Notes: generated by a model from the letters alone, not told the origin. DNA of 64,000 nucleotides from Phycisphaerales bacterium (GCA_022360095.1 JAKSDK010000448.1:186001-250000); one strand, 5' to 3'; positions 26,765 to 36,475 are shown, counted from the first letter of the stretch. Numbers and translations are program-made.

Positions 26765-29700
26765 CGCTTGCGGCCTTTCTTCGATGCTTTGCGGGCCTTC
26801 TTCGCCGTGCCGGCGCGCGACGCCTTCTTCGCAGGCGCTGTTTTCTTGGACGACTTTCTCTTGATTACGGTCTTCTTCTTGCCGGCCTTGGTCTTAGGCC
26901 TGGGCTTTGGCTTGGTCTTCGTCTTCGTCCTGGTTTTCGTCTTCGATGGCGATTTCGGCCGAACCACTTTCTTCTGCAGTCTTTTGTCAGCCTGAGCGAT
27001 GATAACGCCCTGCGCCGCTGCCAATCGAGCGACCGGCACGCGATAGGGTGAACAACTCACGTAGTCCATCTCCGCGTCGTGGCAAAAATGAACAGATGAA
27101 GGATCACCACCATGCTCGCCGCAAATTCCGATCTTCAAATCCTTCTTCGCCATGCGACCGTGCCGGATCGCATGTTCGACCAACATGCCCACGCCCTCAC
27201 GATCGATCGTCTGAAAGGGATCGGACGAGAAAACGGCCGCCTTGTCCTGATCAACATAGTCCGGCAGAAAACGACCCGCATCATCACGTGACAATGCCAT
27301 CACGGTCTGTGTTAAATCGTTCGTGCCGAAACTGAAAAAGTCCGCAACTTCCGCGACGGACGCGGCCGTCAGCGCCGCCCGGGGCGTCTCGATCATCGTG
27401 CCGACAAGATACTTCAGCTTGATTCCCGATTTTTGCAGGACTTCATCCGCCACGCGTCGTGTCCGGTCCGACAGAGTCTTCAGTTCCTTGGCATCGATGC
27501 ACAGCGGAATCATGATCTCCGGTGACACTTTGACGTCTCGGCGTCGACATTCCACCGCGGCTTCCATAATCGCTCGAACCTGCATTTCCAGAATCTCAGG
27601 ATAGGTAATCGCCAATCGGCACCCCCGATGCCCCAGCATCGGATTGGACTCGTGAAGCTGTTCGACCCGATCCCTGATCGCTTCGTACGCCACGCCTAAA
27701 TGGCCGGCGAGTTCCCGTTGCTTGTCTTCGGTATGTGGCACAAACTCGTGCAACGGTGGATCGACCAATCGAATCGTCACCGGGCGACCCGCCATCGCTT
27801 CGAAAATCCCAATGAAATCCTGCCGCTGGAATGGGAGCAGCTTGTCCAATGCCTGGCGACGATCCGTCTCCGACACGGATAGAATCATCTCTTGCATCGC
27901 CAGACGACGCTGTTCGGTATCGAAGAACATATGTTCCGTCCGGCAAAGGCCGATTCCCTCCGCACCCATCTTGATCGCGTTCTCCGCGTCATAGGGCGTG
28001 TCCGCGTTTGTTCGCACCTTCAGTCGACGCTTTGCGTCGCACCACGCCATCAACGTGTAATATTCGTCGGGCAGTTCCGGCGTCACTAACGGAAGTTCGC
28101 CTTGATAAACCGCACCCTCCGAACCGTCGAGGGTCAGATAATCGCCCTCGCCGACCGTCTTGCCGTTGAGGGACATGGTCCGGCCCTGCTCGTCGATTCT
28201 CAAGGCCCCGCAACCGACGACACAGCATTTGCCCCACCCTCGAGCCACGACGGCCGCATGGGACGTCTTGCCGCCCGTGGCGGTCAGAATACCTTGTGCT
28301 GCGTGCATGCCGCCGACGTCTTCAGGGCTCGTCTCCTTGCGCACGAGGATCACCTTTTTCCCTTCGGCGCTCCATTCCTCCGCCAACGGCGCCGTGAAAA
28401 CGACTTGTCCGCTGGCGGCGCCGGGCACAGCGTTGATGCCGACACCCAACTGCCGCATGGAAAGAGATTTTGAATCAAATTCGGGATCGATAATCGGATG
28501 AAACAACCGTTCGATGTCGGACGCCTTGACGCGCAGGATGGCTTCTTCTTTCTTGAGAACCGGCTTGGTCGCCGTCGCAACGTAGCGCTTCGGCAGATAA
28601 CCCTTCTTGACAAACCGATTCGCCTCGGGCTTCGTGAGCAAAGGCTTGGTCGCCTGATCAACCGCAATCTTGAACGTCGCCGTCGGCGCGCGCTTTCCGG
28701 TTCGGCACTGAAGCATGTACAGCTTTCCGCGCTCAACCGTGAACTCCAGATCCTGCATCTCCTTGTAGTGCGCTTCCAGCATGACACGGACCGCACAAAG
28801 CTGTTGATACACCGCAGGATGCGTCCGGTTCAAATCGTCCAGCGGAATCGGCGTTCGAATGCCGGCCACGACATCCTCGCCCTGGGCATTCATCAGCAGG
28901 TCACCGTAAAAGACATTCTCTCCCGTGCTGGGATCACGCGTAAAACACACGCCTGTCCCGCTGTCTTCACCCATGTTGCCGAAGACCATCTGACAAATGT
29001 TCACCGCCGTACCGGGGAGCCCGGAGATTTTCTCCACCTCTCGATACTTGATCGCTTTCTCCGCCATCCATGATCCGAAGACCGCGTTGATGGCCCCCGC
29101 CAATTGCTCCCAGGGGTCCTGAGGAAAGGATTTGCCGGTTTGTTCCAGGAAGTAGTCCTTGTACTCGTCGCATAGTTCTCGCAGGTTTGCTTCCGTAAGC
29201 TCGGTGTCGGCCTGCACGCCCTCACGCTCCTTCAGGGCTTCCAGCCTGGCTTCAAAAACCTCTCGACTAAGACCGGTCATAGTGGTCATCGGCATGATTT
29301 CGCCCGTCGAGAGTTGCATCGTCTCTTGCGCCGGCATCCCAACGACGACTGTAGAATACATTTGTATAAATCGACGATAGGAGTCCCAGGCAAATCTTGG
29401 ATTGCGCGTGCCTGATGCCAACCCCTCGACCGACTCGTCGTTCAGCCCCAGATTCAGCACCGTCTCCATCATGCCCGGCATGGAAACCGCCGCTCCGCTG
29501 CGCACGGACACCAGAAGCGGGTTCTTCGGATGCCCCAGCTTCTTTTTGCAAGCGCGCTCGAGTTTCGACAGGTTCTGACGAACCTGCTTTTCCAGGCCCG
29601 ACGGCCACTTCCGGCTGCCTTCATAATACAACCGACACGCATCGGTCGTAATCGTAAACCCACCCGGCACGGGCAGACCGATGTTCGTCATCTCGGCCAG

Positions 29701-29790
29701 TCCGGCCCCCTTACCGCCCAGCAGTTGCTTCTGATGCCCTTTGCCCTCGGCCTTACCGTTCCCGAAGAAGTAAACAAACTTGGTTGCCAT
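26761..29790 (-). CDS. ppdK: pyruvate, phosphate dikinase with histone-like C-terminal tail
   Basis: The enzyme interconverts pyruvate + ATP + Pi and PEP + AMP + PPi. The ATP-grasp domain starts FFGNGKAEGKGHQKQLLGGK. The phospho-histidine domain has GGKTSHAAVVARGWGKCCV (about 500), and the PEP domain ends with GICGEHGGDPSSV and YVSCSPYRVPVARLAAAQ, including the catalytic cysteine. Usual length is about 870-900; this one is 1009. The excess includes residues 942-1009, a Lys/Ala/Thr/Pro tail (KTRTKTKTKPKPRPKTK, KKTAPAKKAS) like the C-terminus of histone H1. AGGAG precedes the ATG. It may give PEP for gluconeogenesis or reversible glycolysis. Confidence 0.95.
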   Translation of the reverse strand: MATKFVYFFGNGKAEGKGHQKQLLGGKGAGLAEMTNIGLPVPGGFTITTDACRLYYEGSRKWPSGLEKQVRQNLSKLERACKKKLGHPKNPLLVSVRSGAAVSMPGMMETVLNLGLNDESVEGLASGTRNPRFAWDSYRRFIQMYSTVVVGMPAQETMQLSTGEIMPMTTMTGLSREVFEARLEALKEREGVQADTELTEANLRELCDEYKDYFLEQTGKSFPQDPWEQLAGAINAVFGSWMAEKAIKYREVEKISGLPGTAVNICQMVFGNMGEDSGTGVCFTRDPSTGENVFYGDLLMNAQGEDVVAGIRTPIPLDDLNRTHPAVYQQLCAVRVMLEAHYKEMQDLEFTVERGKLYMLQCRTGKRAPTATFKIAVDQATKPLLTKPEANRFVKKGYLPKRYVATATKPVLKKEEAILRVKASDIERLFHPIIDPEFDSKSLSMRQLGVGINAVPGAASGQVVFTAPLAEEWSAEGKKVILVRKETSPEDVGGMHAAQGILTATGGKTSHAAVVARGWGKCCVVGCGALRIDEQGRTMSLNGKTVGEGDYLTLDGSEGAVYQGELPLVTPELPDEYYTLMAWCDAKRRLKVRTNADTPYDAENAIKMGAEGIGLCRTEHMFFDTEQRRLAMQEMILSVSETDRRQALDKLLPFQRQDFIGIFEAMAGRPVTIRLVDPPLHEFVPHTEDKQRELAGHLGVAYEAIRDRVEQLHESNPMLGHRGCRLAITYPEILEMQVRAIMEAAVECRRRDVKVSPEIMIPLCIDAKELKTLSDRTRRVADEVLQKSGIKLKYLVGTMIETPRAALTAASVAEVADFFSFGTNDLTQTVMALSRDDAGRFLPDYVDQDKAAVFSSDPFQTIDREGVGMLVEHAIRHGRMAKKDLKIGICGEHGGDPSSVHFCHDAEMDYVSCSPYRVPVARLAAAQGVIIAQADKRLQKKVVRPKSPSKTKTRTKTKTKPKPRPKTKAGKKKTVIKRKSSKKTAPAKKASRAGTAKKARKASKKGRKR

Positions 29791-29856
29791 CCCTGTTGCT
29801 CCTGGTTATCACCGTAAAATCGTTTTTGCGTGGTTTTCTTTTGATCGTTGCTCGGC

Positions 29857-30714
29857 CTAATGCCGACTGCCAATAATCCGAGCCAAATCGCCGAACGTGC
29901 GAATGCCATGAGGTATTCCGGAATCGAACCGTGCAACAAGTGGCGATACTATGCGGGCTAAAATGACGGCTCCTATCAAAATCATAAATAAGCCGATCGA
30001 CGCCAGAATGCATGAAATGAAGACGTCAAGATATTCGTCGCTATTGTGAAATAGGAGGGATGCCCCAATCATCACAGCCACACTCAGCCCAAACAAGGTA
30101 CCGAAAAAAGCCAAGATCCGTGACCTGACGGTCTTTCGTAAACACGGAATTCTGTTCTCAGATCGCCAGCGCAACCGCCGCCATAGATCCCTGAGATCCT
30201 CGCCTACAAAGCGTTGAGTAACGGATGTACTCGGGGCAAACGGCTTAACAAAAGGATCCACCTGATTGGCGACCGCCTCGATACCTCGAAACGCGCCGGC
30301 CGCTTCACATGTCCGTCCCATCATCTGCAGCGGCCTGAAATCGACCGGCCCCAGCCGCTCCAGAATGAAATGAGCCAGGTCGCCAAAGGTTTGTTGTGAT
30401 GCCGACATCCATTCTTCCAGATCTTCTGTTTCCAGTCCCCAAAAACGACGCCATGCATCTTCATCGATCCTGATGCTGAATGCTTCTTTGGCGACCTCAA
30501 ACATATACACCTGCACAACACAGCGCAGCCATTCCGGATTGTCTTCATCGAAAACCCAATAATGCTCCAGAATGTTCTCGTTGTCCTTCAGGAATTTCAC
30601 GACGCGCGTTTCGTATGAAAACCAGCCGGGGATGCCGATCCGCTCCGACATCATATTCCGAAGGCCGCACATGGCCTGACGTAAACGGGCTTCTTCGTGA
30701 GATGTTTCTCGCAT
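29857..30714 (-). CDS. membrane protein, unknown function
   Basis: The 285-residue product has a long soluble N-terminal part (Trp- and acid-rich, for example FDEDNPEWLRCVVQVYMFEV) and two membrane helices near the C-terminus (about 200-225 and 235-260). No motif is recognised. The ATG at 30714 was preferred to the start at 30768, which would overlap idi. It lies 50 bases after idi and 66 bases before ppdK on the same strand. Confidence 0.65.
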   Translation of the reverse strand: MRETSHEEARLRQAMCGLRNMMSERIGIPGWFSYETRVVKFLKDNENILEHYWVFDEDNPEWLRCVVQVYMFEVAKEAFSIRIDEDAWRRFWGLETEDLEEWMSASQQTFGDLAHFILERLGPVDFRPLQMMGRTCEAAGAFRGIEAVANQVDPFVKPFAPSTSVTQRFVGEDLRDLWRRLRWRSENRIPCLRKTVRSRILAFFGTLFGLSVAVMIGASLLFHNSDEYLDVFISCILASIGLFMILIGAVILARIVSPLVARFDSGIPHGIRTFGDLARIIGSRH

Positions 30715-30764
30715 GACAATTACCCATAACCTTTTGCAGCGATCAGGAACGATAGCACCTGTCG

Positions 30765-31283
30765 TCACATTTCACAAGCGGTTCCGAGTTTTTCGATGGC
30801 GATGCGAAACCACGGCGTGTATCGCAGTGGGGATACTTGCAGATCGCGTCTGATGTCCTTCAGACCGGTCCAACGCCATGCGTCGATCTCCGAGCGTGTT
30901 GGCGACGGCTTTCCGTCAAAACGCCCGACGAACACATGCAAGAACTCATGCTCTGTAAGCCCGCTCGCGGCATCGTGCGCTTCATAAATAAACGCGAATT
31001 GTTCCTGCAAGTCGGTTTCAAACCCAAACTCTTCCCGTAGCCGACGCTTTGCGGCGGCGTCCAGCGATTCGTCAGGTCTGGGATGACCGCAGCACGTGTT
31101 TGACCAGAGACCGCCGAAGTGATACTTCTGCGTCGCTCGCTGCTGCAGCAGCAGTTCCTCGCGACCGTTGAAGACGAAGATTGAAAAAGCCCGATGCAAC
31201 CGGCCTCCGTTCTGATGTGCGCGGAGCTTCTCCTCAACGCCGATCGGGCTGTCATGCTCGTCTACAAGGATTACCTGTTCCAT
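30765..31283 (-). CDS. idi: isopentenyl-diphosphate delta-isomerase, type 1
   Basis: The enzyme converts isopentenyl diphosphate to dimethylallyl diphosphate for isoprenoid synthesis. The 172-residue Nudix protein has LHRAFSIFVFN, the metal and active-site region SNTCCGHPRPDE (catalytic cysteine), the Nudix-type RRLREEFGF, and YEAHDAASGLTEHEFLHVFVG with the conserved glutamates. Length and motifs match bacterial type 1 enzymes. A nitroreductase gene lies 51 bases upstream on the same strand. Confidence 0.93.
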   Translation of the reverse strand: MEQVILVDEHDSPIGVEEKLRAHQNGGRLHRAFSIFVFNGREELLLQQRATQKYHFGGLWSNTCCGHPRPDESLDAAAKRRLREEFGFETDLQEQFAFIYEAHDAASGLTEHEFLHVFVGRFDGKPSPTRSEIDAWRWTGLKDIRRDLQVSPLRYTPWFRIAIEKLGTACEM

Positions 31284-31334
31284 GTGAGACGCTTCTTTGA
31301 AGGAGAGAATAAAAGATGACGAACAAGCGGCGCC

Positions 31335-31952
31335 TCATGTCAGCGCCGGTCCATCGATTTTGTCGAACGTCACGACCTTCGAAACGTCGAATCGCATCGC
31401 CCGAGGCCGCATCTCACCGACCTGCTTGCCGATCACGACCAACATCACCGGAAACTCATTCTCACTGAGTCCGACCTCCCTTGATACCGCCGCGGGATCG
31501 AACCCGATCATCGGTCCGGTGGCATAGCCGTGGTCGCAGGCTGCGTACATCAACGACATCGCCGCCAGCGAGCAGGATCGGATCGCCTCGTCACGCTGAA
31601 GTTTCGAATTGTCCTTGTAGAACCCCTCGATCATCGGCACCATCTGGTCGCGAACGTCCGACGGGGCTTCGGCGAAAATGTCGCCTGCTCGTTTGTAGCC
31701 GTCGAGCCGGCCAACGACCACGATGCAGGCCGACGCCTCCTCGACCTGGGCCTGATTCATGGCACACTCACGCAAGGATTGCTTTCGCGCCGCATCTCGA
31801 ACCACGACGAAATGCCAATGTTGAAGATTAAACGACGACGGCGTCAGGACAACCTGACCAAGAATCGATTTCAGGGTCTCATCGGAAATCTCATGGCTCG
31901 CGTCATACTTCTTGACACTGCGACGGCTGTTGACGATGTCTTTGAATTCCAT
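31335..31952 (-). CDS. nitroreductase family protein
   Basis: The 205-residue FMN-binding oxidoreductase starts MEFKDIVNSRRSVKKYD, the family entry motif with the FMN-contacting Arg-Arg-Ser. It continues with VLTPSSFNLQHWHFVVV and, near the end, GYATGPMIGFDPAAV and FPVMLVVIGKQ. It would reduce quinones or nitro compounds with NAD(P)H; the true substrate is unknown. The ATG at 31952 is the family start. It begins 25 bases after the terminator hairpin that follows secA, so it is a new transcript. Confidence 0.88.
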   Translation of the reverse strand: MEFKDIVNSRRSVKKYDASHEISDETLKSILGQVVLTPSSFNLQHWHFVVVRDAARKQSLRECAMNQAQVEEASACIVVVGRLDGYKRAGDIFAEAPSDVRDQMVPMIEGFYKDNSKLQRDEAIRSCSLAAMSLMYAACDHGYATGPMIGFDPAAVSREVGLSENEFPVMLVVIGKQVGEMRPRAMRFDVSKVVTFDKIDGPALT

Positions 31953-31976
31953 GCGTTTGAATACTCCAATAGGGAA

Positions 31977-32006
31977 AAAGCCCCGGGCAAGCTTGCCCGG
32001 GGCTTT
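31977..32006 (-). terminator. terminator hairpin, copy 2 of a repeated element
   Basis: The arms AAAGCCCCGGGCA and TGCCCGGGGCTTT with loop AGCT make a perfect palindrome. On the minus strand it is followed by a T run, 13 bases after the secA stop. It separates secA from the nitroreductase gene. Confidence 0.8.
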
Positions 32007-32019
32007 GAGGTCAACCAAA

Positions 32020-35000
32020 TCACGCTTTCTTGCCGCAACACTGCTTGTATTTCTTCCCGCTTCCGCACGGACACGGCTGATTCCGTCCGACTTTCGGCTG
32101 CTCTCGCCGAATGGTCTCAATCTTCTGCTCGCCCTGGGCACGCATGGCCGCGTCCCGATCACGATCGGCCTGCCCCGTGAAACCCAGGTTGGTCGCCGCA
32201 TCGTGACGGGCGGCACTAATGTTATAGCGGTCGGCCACATCGCTTTCGTCCGTCAGCCTGGCCTTGAAGATAATCCCGGTCACCTTGTCCTCGATGGCCG
32301 CCCGCATCTCCTGGAACATCGCAAACCCCTCTTTTTTATAGGCGATCTTGGGGTCCTGTTCAGCATAGCCGCGATAGCCGATCGATTCCTTCATGAGATC
32401 GATCGCGTGCATATGTTCTTTCCAGGCTTGATCATAAATCTGCAAGAGCACGAAGCGTTCCAATTGCGTCAGCTCATAACGGATTAAGTCGCGGCCGATC
32501 GTTCGCAGCGCCTCCTTGCGATCCTCGGCATCGTTCAGCATCGCCTCGTCAAAGAACTCCGAGCCGAATCGCTCTTTCGCCCAATCGGCGAGTTTGTCGT
32601 CGGCCGAACCGGCGGACTGCGAAACCGCCTTTTCGATTTCCGCGTCAAGATTGCCGTTTTCCGAATAATCACGGTTAAGCCGGTAGAGTTCGTCCGCAAC
32701 GTCCTTGACCGGCCGGTTCTGAACCTGATCCACCGTCCAGCCCAGGTTGAACTTGTGGTTCGCCCATTGAGCCAGATTGTCGGCGGCATAAGCGTTTTCA
32801 ATCTGGTCGTTAAGCATCGTACGGCCAAGAATCCACTCCACCGGATAGCGCGCTTCTCGTTCGCGGTAGGCCGCCTGAACATTGCTCTTTAACTTCTCGA
32901 CGATCTGATCATTGGTCAGTTCCTTGAAATCCTCGACGTTGAGTTCGATTCCAAATTTCCACTGGGCCCAACCGAGCTGATTTTTCTTGCCATAGTCCGG
33001 ATCGAGATACCTTTCGACCGGCCGTAGGTCGAATTCGTCGATCTTCTTTTCGGCGGCCTCGATCAAGTGGTCCTGAACCTCCTCGATCGACATGTTCCGA
33101 AGCTGGTTCTGCGTCATCTTCGACCCGAACCGTGTCTCGGCCCAACGCGCCAAACCACGAATGTCCCATTGTTTGGGATCGATGTCGGGGTCCATGTACT
33201 CGCCGACGGTCATCGTGATCTGGTTACGCGCCTCGTACTTGGCTTCGGTCCGAATGTGCTTCTCGACGCCAACCGGATCATAAATGTCGACGCTCTTCGC
33301 TTCGACGTTGCAATCGAGCTCACTTCTGGCCCAATCGGAGACGCATTGAGCGCTGTAGTCGGGCGCGAGGAACTTCGCGGCGTTGGAGTCGATCGTGTTA
33401 TCGATCATCTGCCAGATCAGCGAAACGAGCCTGCCGGACTTGCCGGGCCGTGCCGCACCGAGAATCTCCTGGCGCTCGGCGTAGAAAATCTTGCGCTGAT
33501 GGTCCATGACTTCGTCGTACTCGAGCAAGTGCTTACGAATACCGAAGTTCTTCTCCTCGACCTTTTTCTGAGCCCGTTCGATGCCCTTGTTAATCGACTT
33601 CGCCTCGATGGCCATGCCTTCCTCAAAGCCCATCCTTTCCAACATCTTCAGCATCCAGTCGCCCATAAACATCCGAAGCAGATCGTCCCCAAGCGAAAGG
33701 AAAAACCGGCTCGAGCCAGGGTCGCCCTGACGCCCTGCACGGCCGCGGAGCTGGTTGTCAATCCGTCGCGATTCATGCCGCTCCGTTCCGACAATGTGCA
33801 AACCGCACGGCACGTTGAGCGCGCACACCTTTCGGCCCAGTTCCGGAAAACGCGGGTCGGCCTTGGGTTTCCAGCAGTGGGCGCAATTGGTCTTGGGATC
33901 GTAATCGGGGCAATCGATACAGCATTTCGTCCCGATCACCCCTTTCTCCTGCCAGCTATATTTCCCGCCGTCACCGTTCTCCGGCGGTCCCAGGTCGCCG
34001 ATGCACTTCTCATACACGACACCCTGCTGAAGTTTGATATCGGTGCCACGACCGGCCATGTTTGTGGCGATGGTCACATTGCCGAGCAACGACTTTTCTT
34101 TTCCGCGCGTCTGTTCGTGACGTTCACCCGCCTTCTCGACGATGTCGGCCTCGCGCGCATGCTGCTTGGCATTGAGAACCTCATGATCGATTCCGTAGCG
34201 CCGCGTCAGCAGGTTCGACAGTTTTTCCGAATTCTCGACCGAGATCGTGCCGACGAGCACGGGTCGCCCTCTCGACAAGTTCCCCATCGCATCGTCATAA
34301 GCCTCGGCCAGTTTGTCCCCGTTCCCATTGCCGCCGCCGAATTCCGTCAACGCGTCGTCGATAAGTCCGGTCGATTTGCCTTGTTTTTTCAGGATCGGTC
34401 GAAGATTCTTCAGGATCGGTTCGAGGAGATAGGGATCGTTCGGGCGCCCCTTCGTGTGAACGTCGTGGATCTCCTCGACAATGGCGTTGTATTTGTCCTC
34501 CACCGTCTTATAGATTCGGTCGTGATAGTCCTGCCGATTGACCGGTCGGTTCGTCGGAATCGCGACGACGTCCATCGTATAAATCTTCATGAACTCGTCG
34601 GCCTCGGTCATCGCCGTACCGGTCATGCCCGCAAGGTTATCGTACAGCTTAAAAAAGTTCTGCAGCGTGATCGTGGCCAGCGTCTGCGACTCTTCCTTGA
34701 CTCTCACGTTTTCTTTTGCTTCCACGGCCTGGTGCAGACCGTCCGACCATTGACGACCGTGCATCAAACGCCCCGTGAACGAATCGACGATAATGACTTC
34801 GCCGTCCTTCACGACGTAATCCACGTCGCGCTCGTACACGACGTGAGCCTTGACCGAATTCTCGATCACGTGCGGCCACTCCATGTTCGCCCCGACATAG
34901 AGCGAACCGAGGCCGAGCTGTTCCTGTGCGACCGTGATCCCCTCATGAGTGAGTGATACGCTCTTTCGCTCCTTGGCCGCGACGTAATAAAGCGTGTGGC

Positions 35001-36021
35001 CGATCGCCTCCGCTTCCTCTTCGTTCACCCACGTCGGGTCGACTTTGAACTTCGCCACGGCGTCATGAAACTTCGGCAACTCAGTCAACTGCTTCGGCGG
35101 GCTATCACCCCAGTCCTTGATTCGACGGGCCGTCTCGTTCTGGGCAGAGCTCTGTTTCGTAATCAGGACGCGAGCGACCCCGTCTGCTGTGCGGTACCTC
35201 GTCACATCGTCATCCGCGGGGCCGCTGATGATGAGCGGCGTTCGGGCCTCGTCGATCAGGATCGAATCCACCTCGTCCACCACCGTAAAGTTAAGCGGAC
35301 CCTGAACCTGATCCTCGAGCGAAGTCTTCATGTTGTCCCGAAGATAGTCGAAACCGAATTCGCTGTTCGTCCCATAGGTGATATTAGAGGCATAGGCCTG
35401 CCGGCGAATGCCCTCTCGGCCTCCGGGATCGAGCTGTGACTGAATGTAACCGACGGTCATCCCCACAAGCTCGAAAATCGGTCTCGCAAATTCCGCATCG
35501 CGCTTCACCAGATAATCGTTGACCGTGATGATGTGGACTTTCTTGCCCTGCAACGCTTTCAAAAACGCAGCGAGGTGACAGACGATCGTTTTGCCTTCGC
35601 CGGTTTTCATCTCCGCAATCATTCCCTCAAAGAGCACCTGACCACCGATCAACTGGCAATCAAAATGGCGGTGATTCTGCGCCCGACGAGAGGCCTCACG
35701 AATCACGGCAAAGGCTTCCGGCATGATATCTTCGATGGGTTCGCCACCGCCAAGTCGCTCCCGGAGTGTCTCCGTATAAGCTCGGAGGTCAGCGCTGAGT
35801 TCAACTCGGATTTTCTGGCGTTCCGTCTCGCGTTCACCGTCGGACAATTCGCTCGAAAGCTTGGCCTCCGCCTCGGCAAAACGCGCGTCATAATCGCGTT
35901 TCATGTCAGGCTCGAATGCCGTGATTTGCTCGGCGACGCGGCGATAGCGTTTGAGCAATCTCTCGTTTCGAGAACCGAAGACCTTTCGAAAGCCGACACC
36001 CAATGTGCTTAGGACACTCAT
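32020..36021 (-). CDS. secA: preprotein translocase ATPase SecA, expanded planctomycete form
   Basis: SecA drives proteins through the SecYEG channel using ATP. Visible are MKTGEGKT (Walker A), VDEVDSILIDEARTPLIISG (Walker B region), NMAGRGTDI, GTERHESRRIDNQLRGRAGRQGD, and the C-terminal zinc motif CPCGSGKKYKQCC that contacts SecB or ribosomes. At 1333 residues it is about 430 longer than the Escherichia coli protein. Two expansions stand out: an eight-cysteine insert at about 668-742 between GTDI and the GTERHES helix, and about five repeats of a ~62-residue helical unit at about 885-1155, each marked by W-A-x-x-x-F. The gene stands alone between a terminator and a divergent region. Confidence 0.95.
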   Translation of the reverse strand: MSVLSTLGVGFRKVFGSRNERLLKRYRRVAEQITAFEPDMKRDYDARFAEAEAKLSSELSDGERETERQKIRVELSADLRAYTETLRERLGGGEPIEDIMPEAFAVIREASRRAQNHRHFDCQLIGGQVLFEGMIAEMKTGEGKTIVCHLAAFLKALQGKKVHIITVNDYLVKRDAEFARPIFELVGMTVGYIQSQLDPGGREGIRRQAYASNITYGTNSEFGFDYLRDNMKTSLEDQVQGPLNFTVVDEVDSILIDEARTPLIISGPADDDVTRYRTADGVARVLITKQSSAQNETARRIKDWGDSPPKQLTELPKFHDAVAKFKVDPTWVNEEEAEAIGHTLYYVAAKERKSVSLTHEGITVAQEQLGLGSLYVGANMEWPHVIENSVKAHVVYERDVDYVVKDGEVIIVDSFTGRLMHGRQWSDGLHQAVEAKENVRVKEESQTLATITLQNFFKLYDNLAGMTGTAMTEADEFMKIYTMDVVAIPTNRPVNRQDYHDRIYKTVEDKYNAIVEEIHDVHTKGRPNDPYLLEPILKNLRPILKKQGKSTGLIDDALTEFGGGNGNGDKLAEAYDDAMGNLSRGRPVLVGTISVENSEKLSNLLTRRYGIDHEVLNAKQHAREADIVEKAGERHEQTRGKEKSLLGNVTIATNMAGRGTDIKLQQGVVYEKCIGDLGPPENGDGGKYSWQEKGVIGTKCCIDCPDYDPKTNCAHCWKPKADPRFPELGRKVCALNVPCGLHIVGTERHESRRIDNQLRGRAGRQGDPGSSRFFLSLGDDLLRMFMGDWMLKMLERMGFEEGMAIEAKSINKGIERAQKKVEEKNFGIRKHLLEYDEVMDHQRKIFYAERQEILGAARPGKSGRLVSLIWQMIDNTIDSNAAKFLAPDYSAQCVSDWARSELDCNVEAKSVDIYDPVGVEKHIRTEAKYEARNQITMTVGEYMDPDIDPKQWDIRGLARWAETRFGSKMTQNQLRNMSIEEVQDHLIEAAEKKIDEFDLRPVERYLDPDYGKKNQLGWAQWKFGIELNVEDFKELTNDQIVEKLKSNVQAAYREREARYPVEWILGRTMLNDQIENAYAADNLAQWANHKFNLGWTVDQVQNRPVKDVADELYRLNRDYSENGNLDAEIEKAVSQSAGSADDKLADWAKERFGSEFFDEAMLNDAEDRKEALRTIGRDLIRYELTQLERFVLLQIYDQAWKEHMHAIDLMKESIGYRGYAEQDPKIAYKKEGFAMFQEMRAAIEDKVTGIIFKARLTDESDVADRYNISAARHDAATNLGFTGQADRDRDAAMRAQGEQKIETIRREQPKVGRNQPCPCGSGKKYKQCCGKKA

Positions 36022-36094
36022 GACAGCACCGTTCTATTTCATGAACTGGTAATTAGACTCGTTGACGAAGACCCGGCTTTGAAACTGGAGCGCA

Positions 36095-36475
36095 CTAGGG
36101 CCCGTAGAGGCCGCCGAGATGATAGGAAATGGTGTGTCTTCGTCGCAAAAGCGACAATGCGTCATGCGGGGAAGGAAGGTCAGGCGAACAGTGTACGACC
36201 TTGACCGTGCTTGCGATCGACGGCACTCGTCGCAACAGAAAAAACAGGATCAATGCCGCCACAGTCCATGACAGGCCCGTGCCCGCACTAAGCAAAGACG
36301 GATTACACGGGACGATGGTCCGAACGACGGCCCCTGTCGTGTCGTGAGCACTTCGGATGGCCGAGGCCGAAACGGCGCAGTCAATGCCGACGACCGCTGC
36401 CAGCGCGATCACCGCACCGGACAAGGCGGAAGCCCGTATTGGTTTCTCTGATGTCGGCATCTGGCTCACGTACAT
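36095..36475 (-). CDS. small membrane protein, unknown function
   Basis: The 126-residue frame predicts two membrane helices (SALSGAVIALAAVVGIDCAV and LSWTVAALILFFLLRRV) with a short soluble end. It is divergent from the SDR gene. GGAG is directly before the ATG, with a second ATG 15 bases later. The longer frame reaching 36982 is antisense to the SDR gene and is not believed. No family is recognised. Confidence 0.5.
   Translation of the reverse strand: MYVSQMPTSEKPIRASALSGAVIALAAVVGIDCAVSASAIRSAHDTTGAVVRTIVPCNPSLLSAGTGLSWTVAALILFFLLRRVPSIASTVKVVHCSPDLPSPHDALSLLRRRHTISYHLGGLYGP

Noticed and set aside
33067-34956. 629-residue plus-strand open frame across secA
   Set aside because: It is the antisense of a strongly conserved SecA region, has no domain, and arises from codon bias on the other strand.
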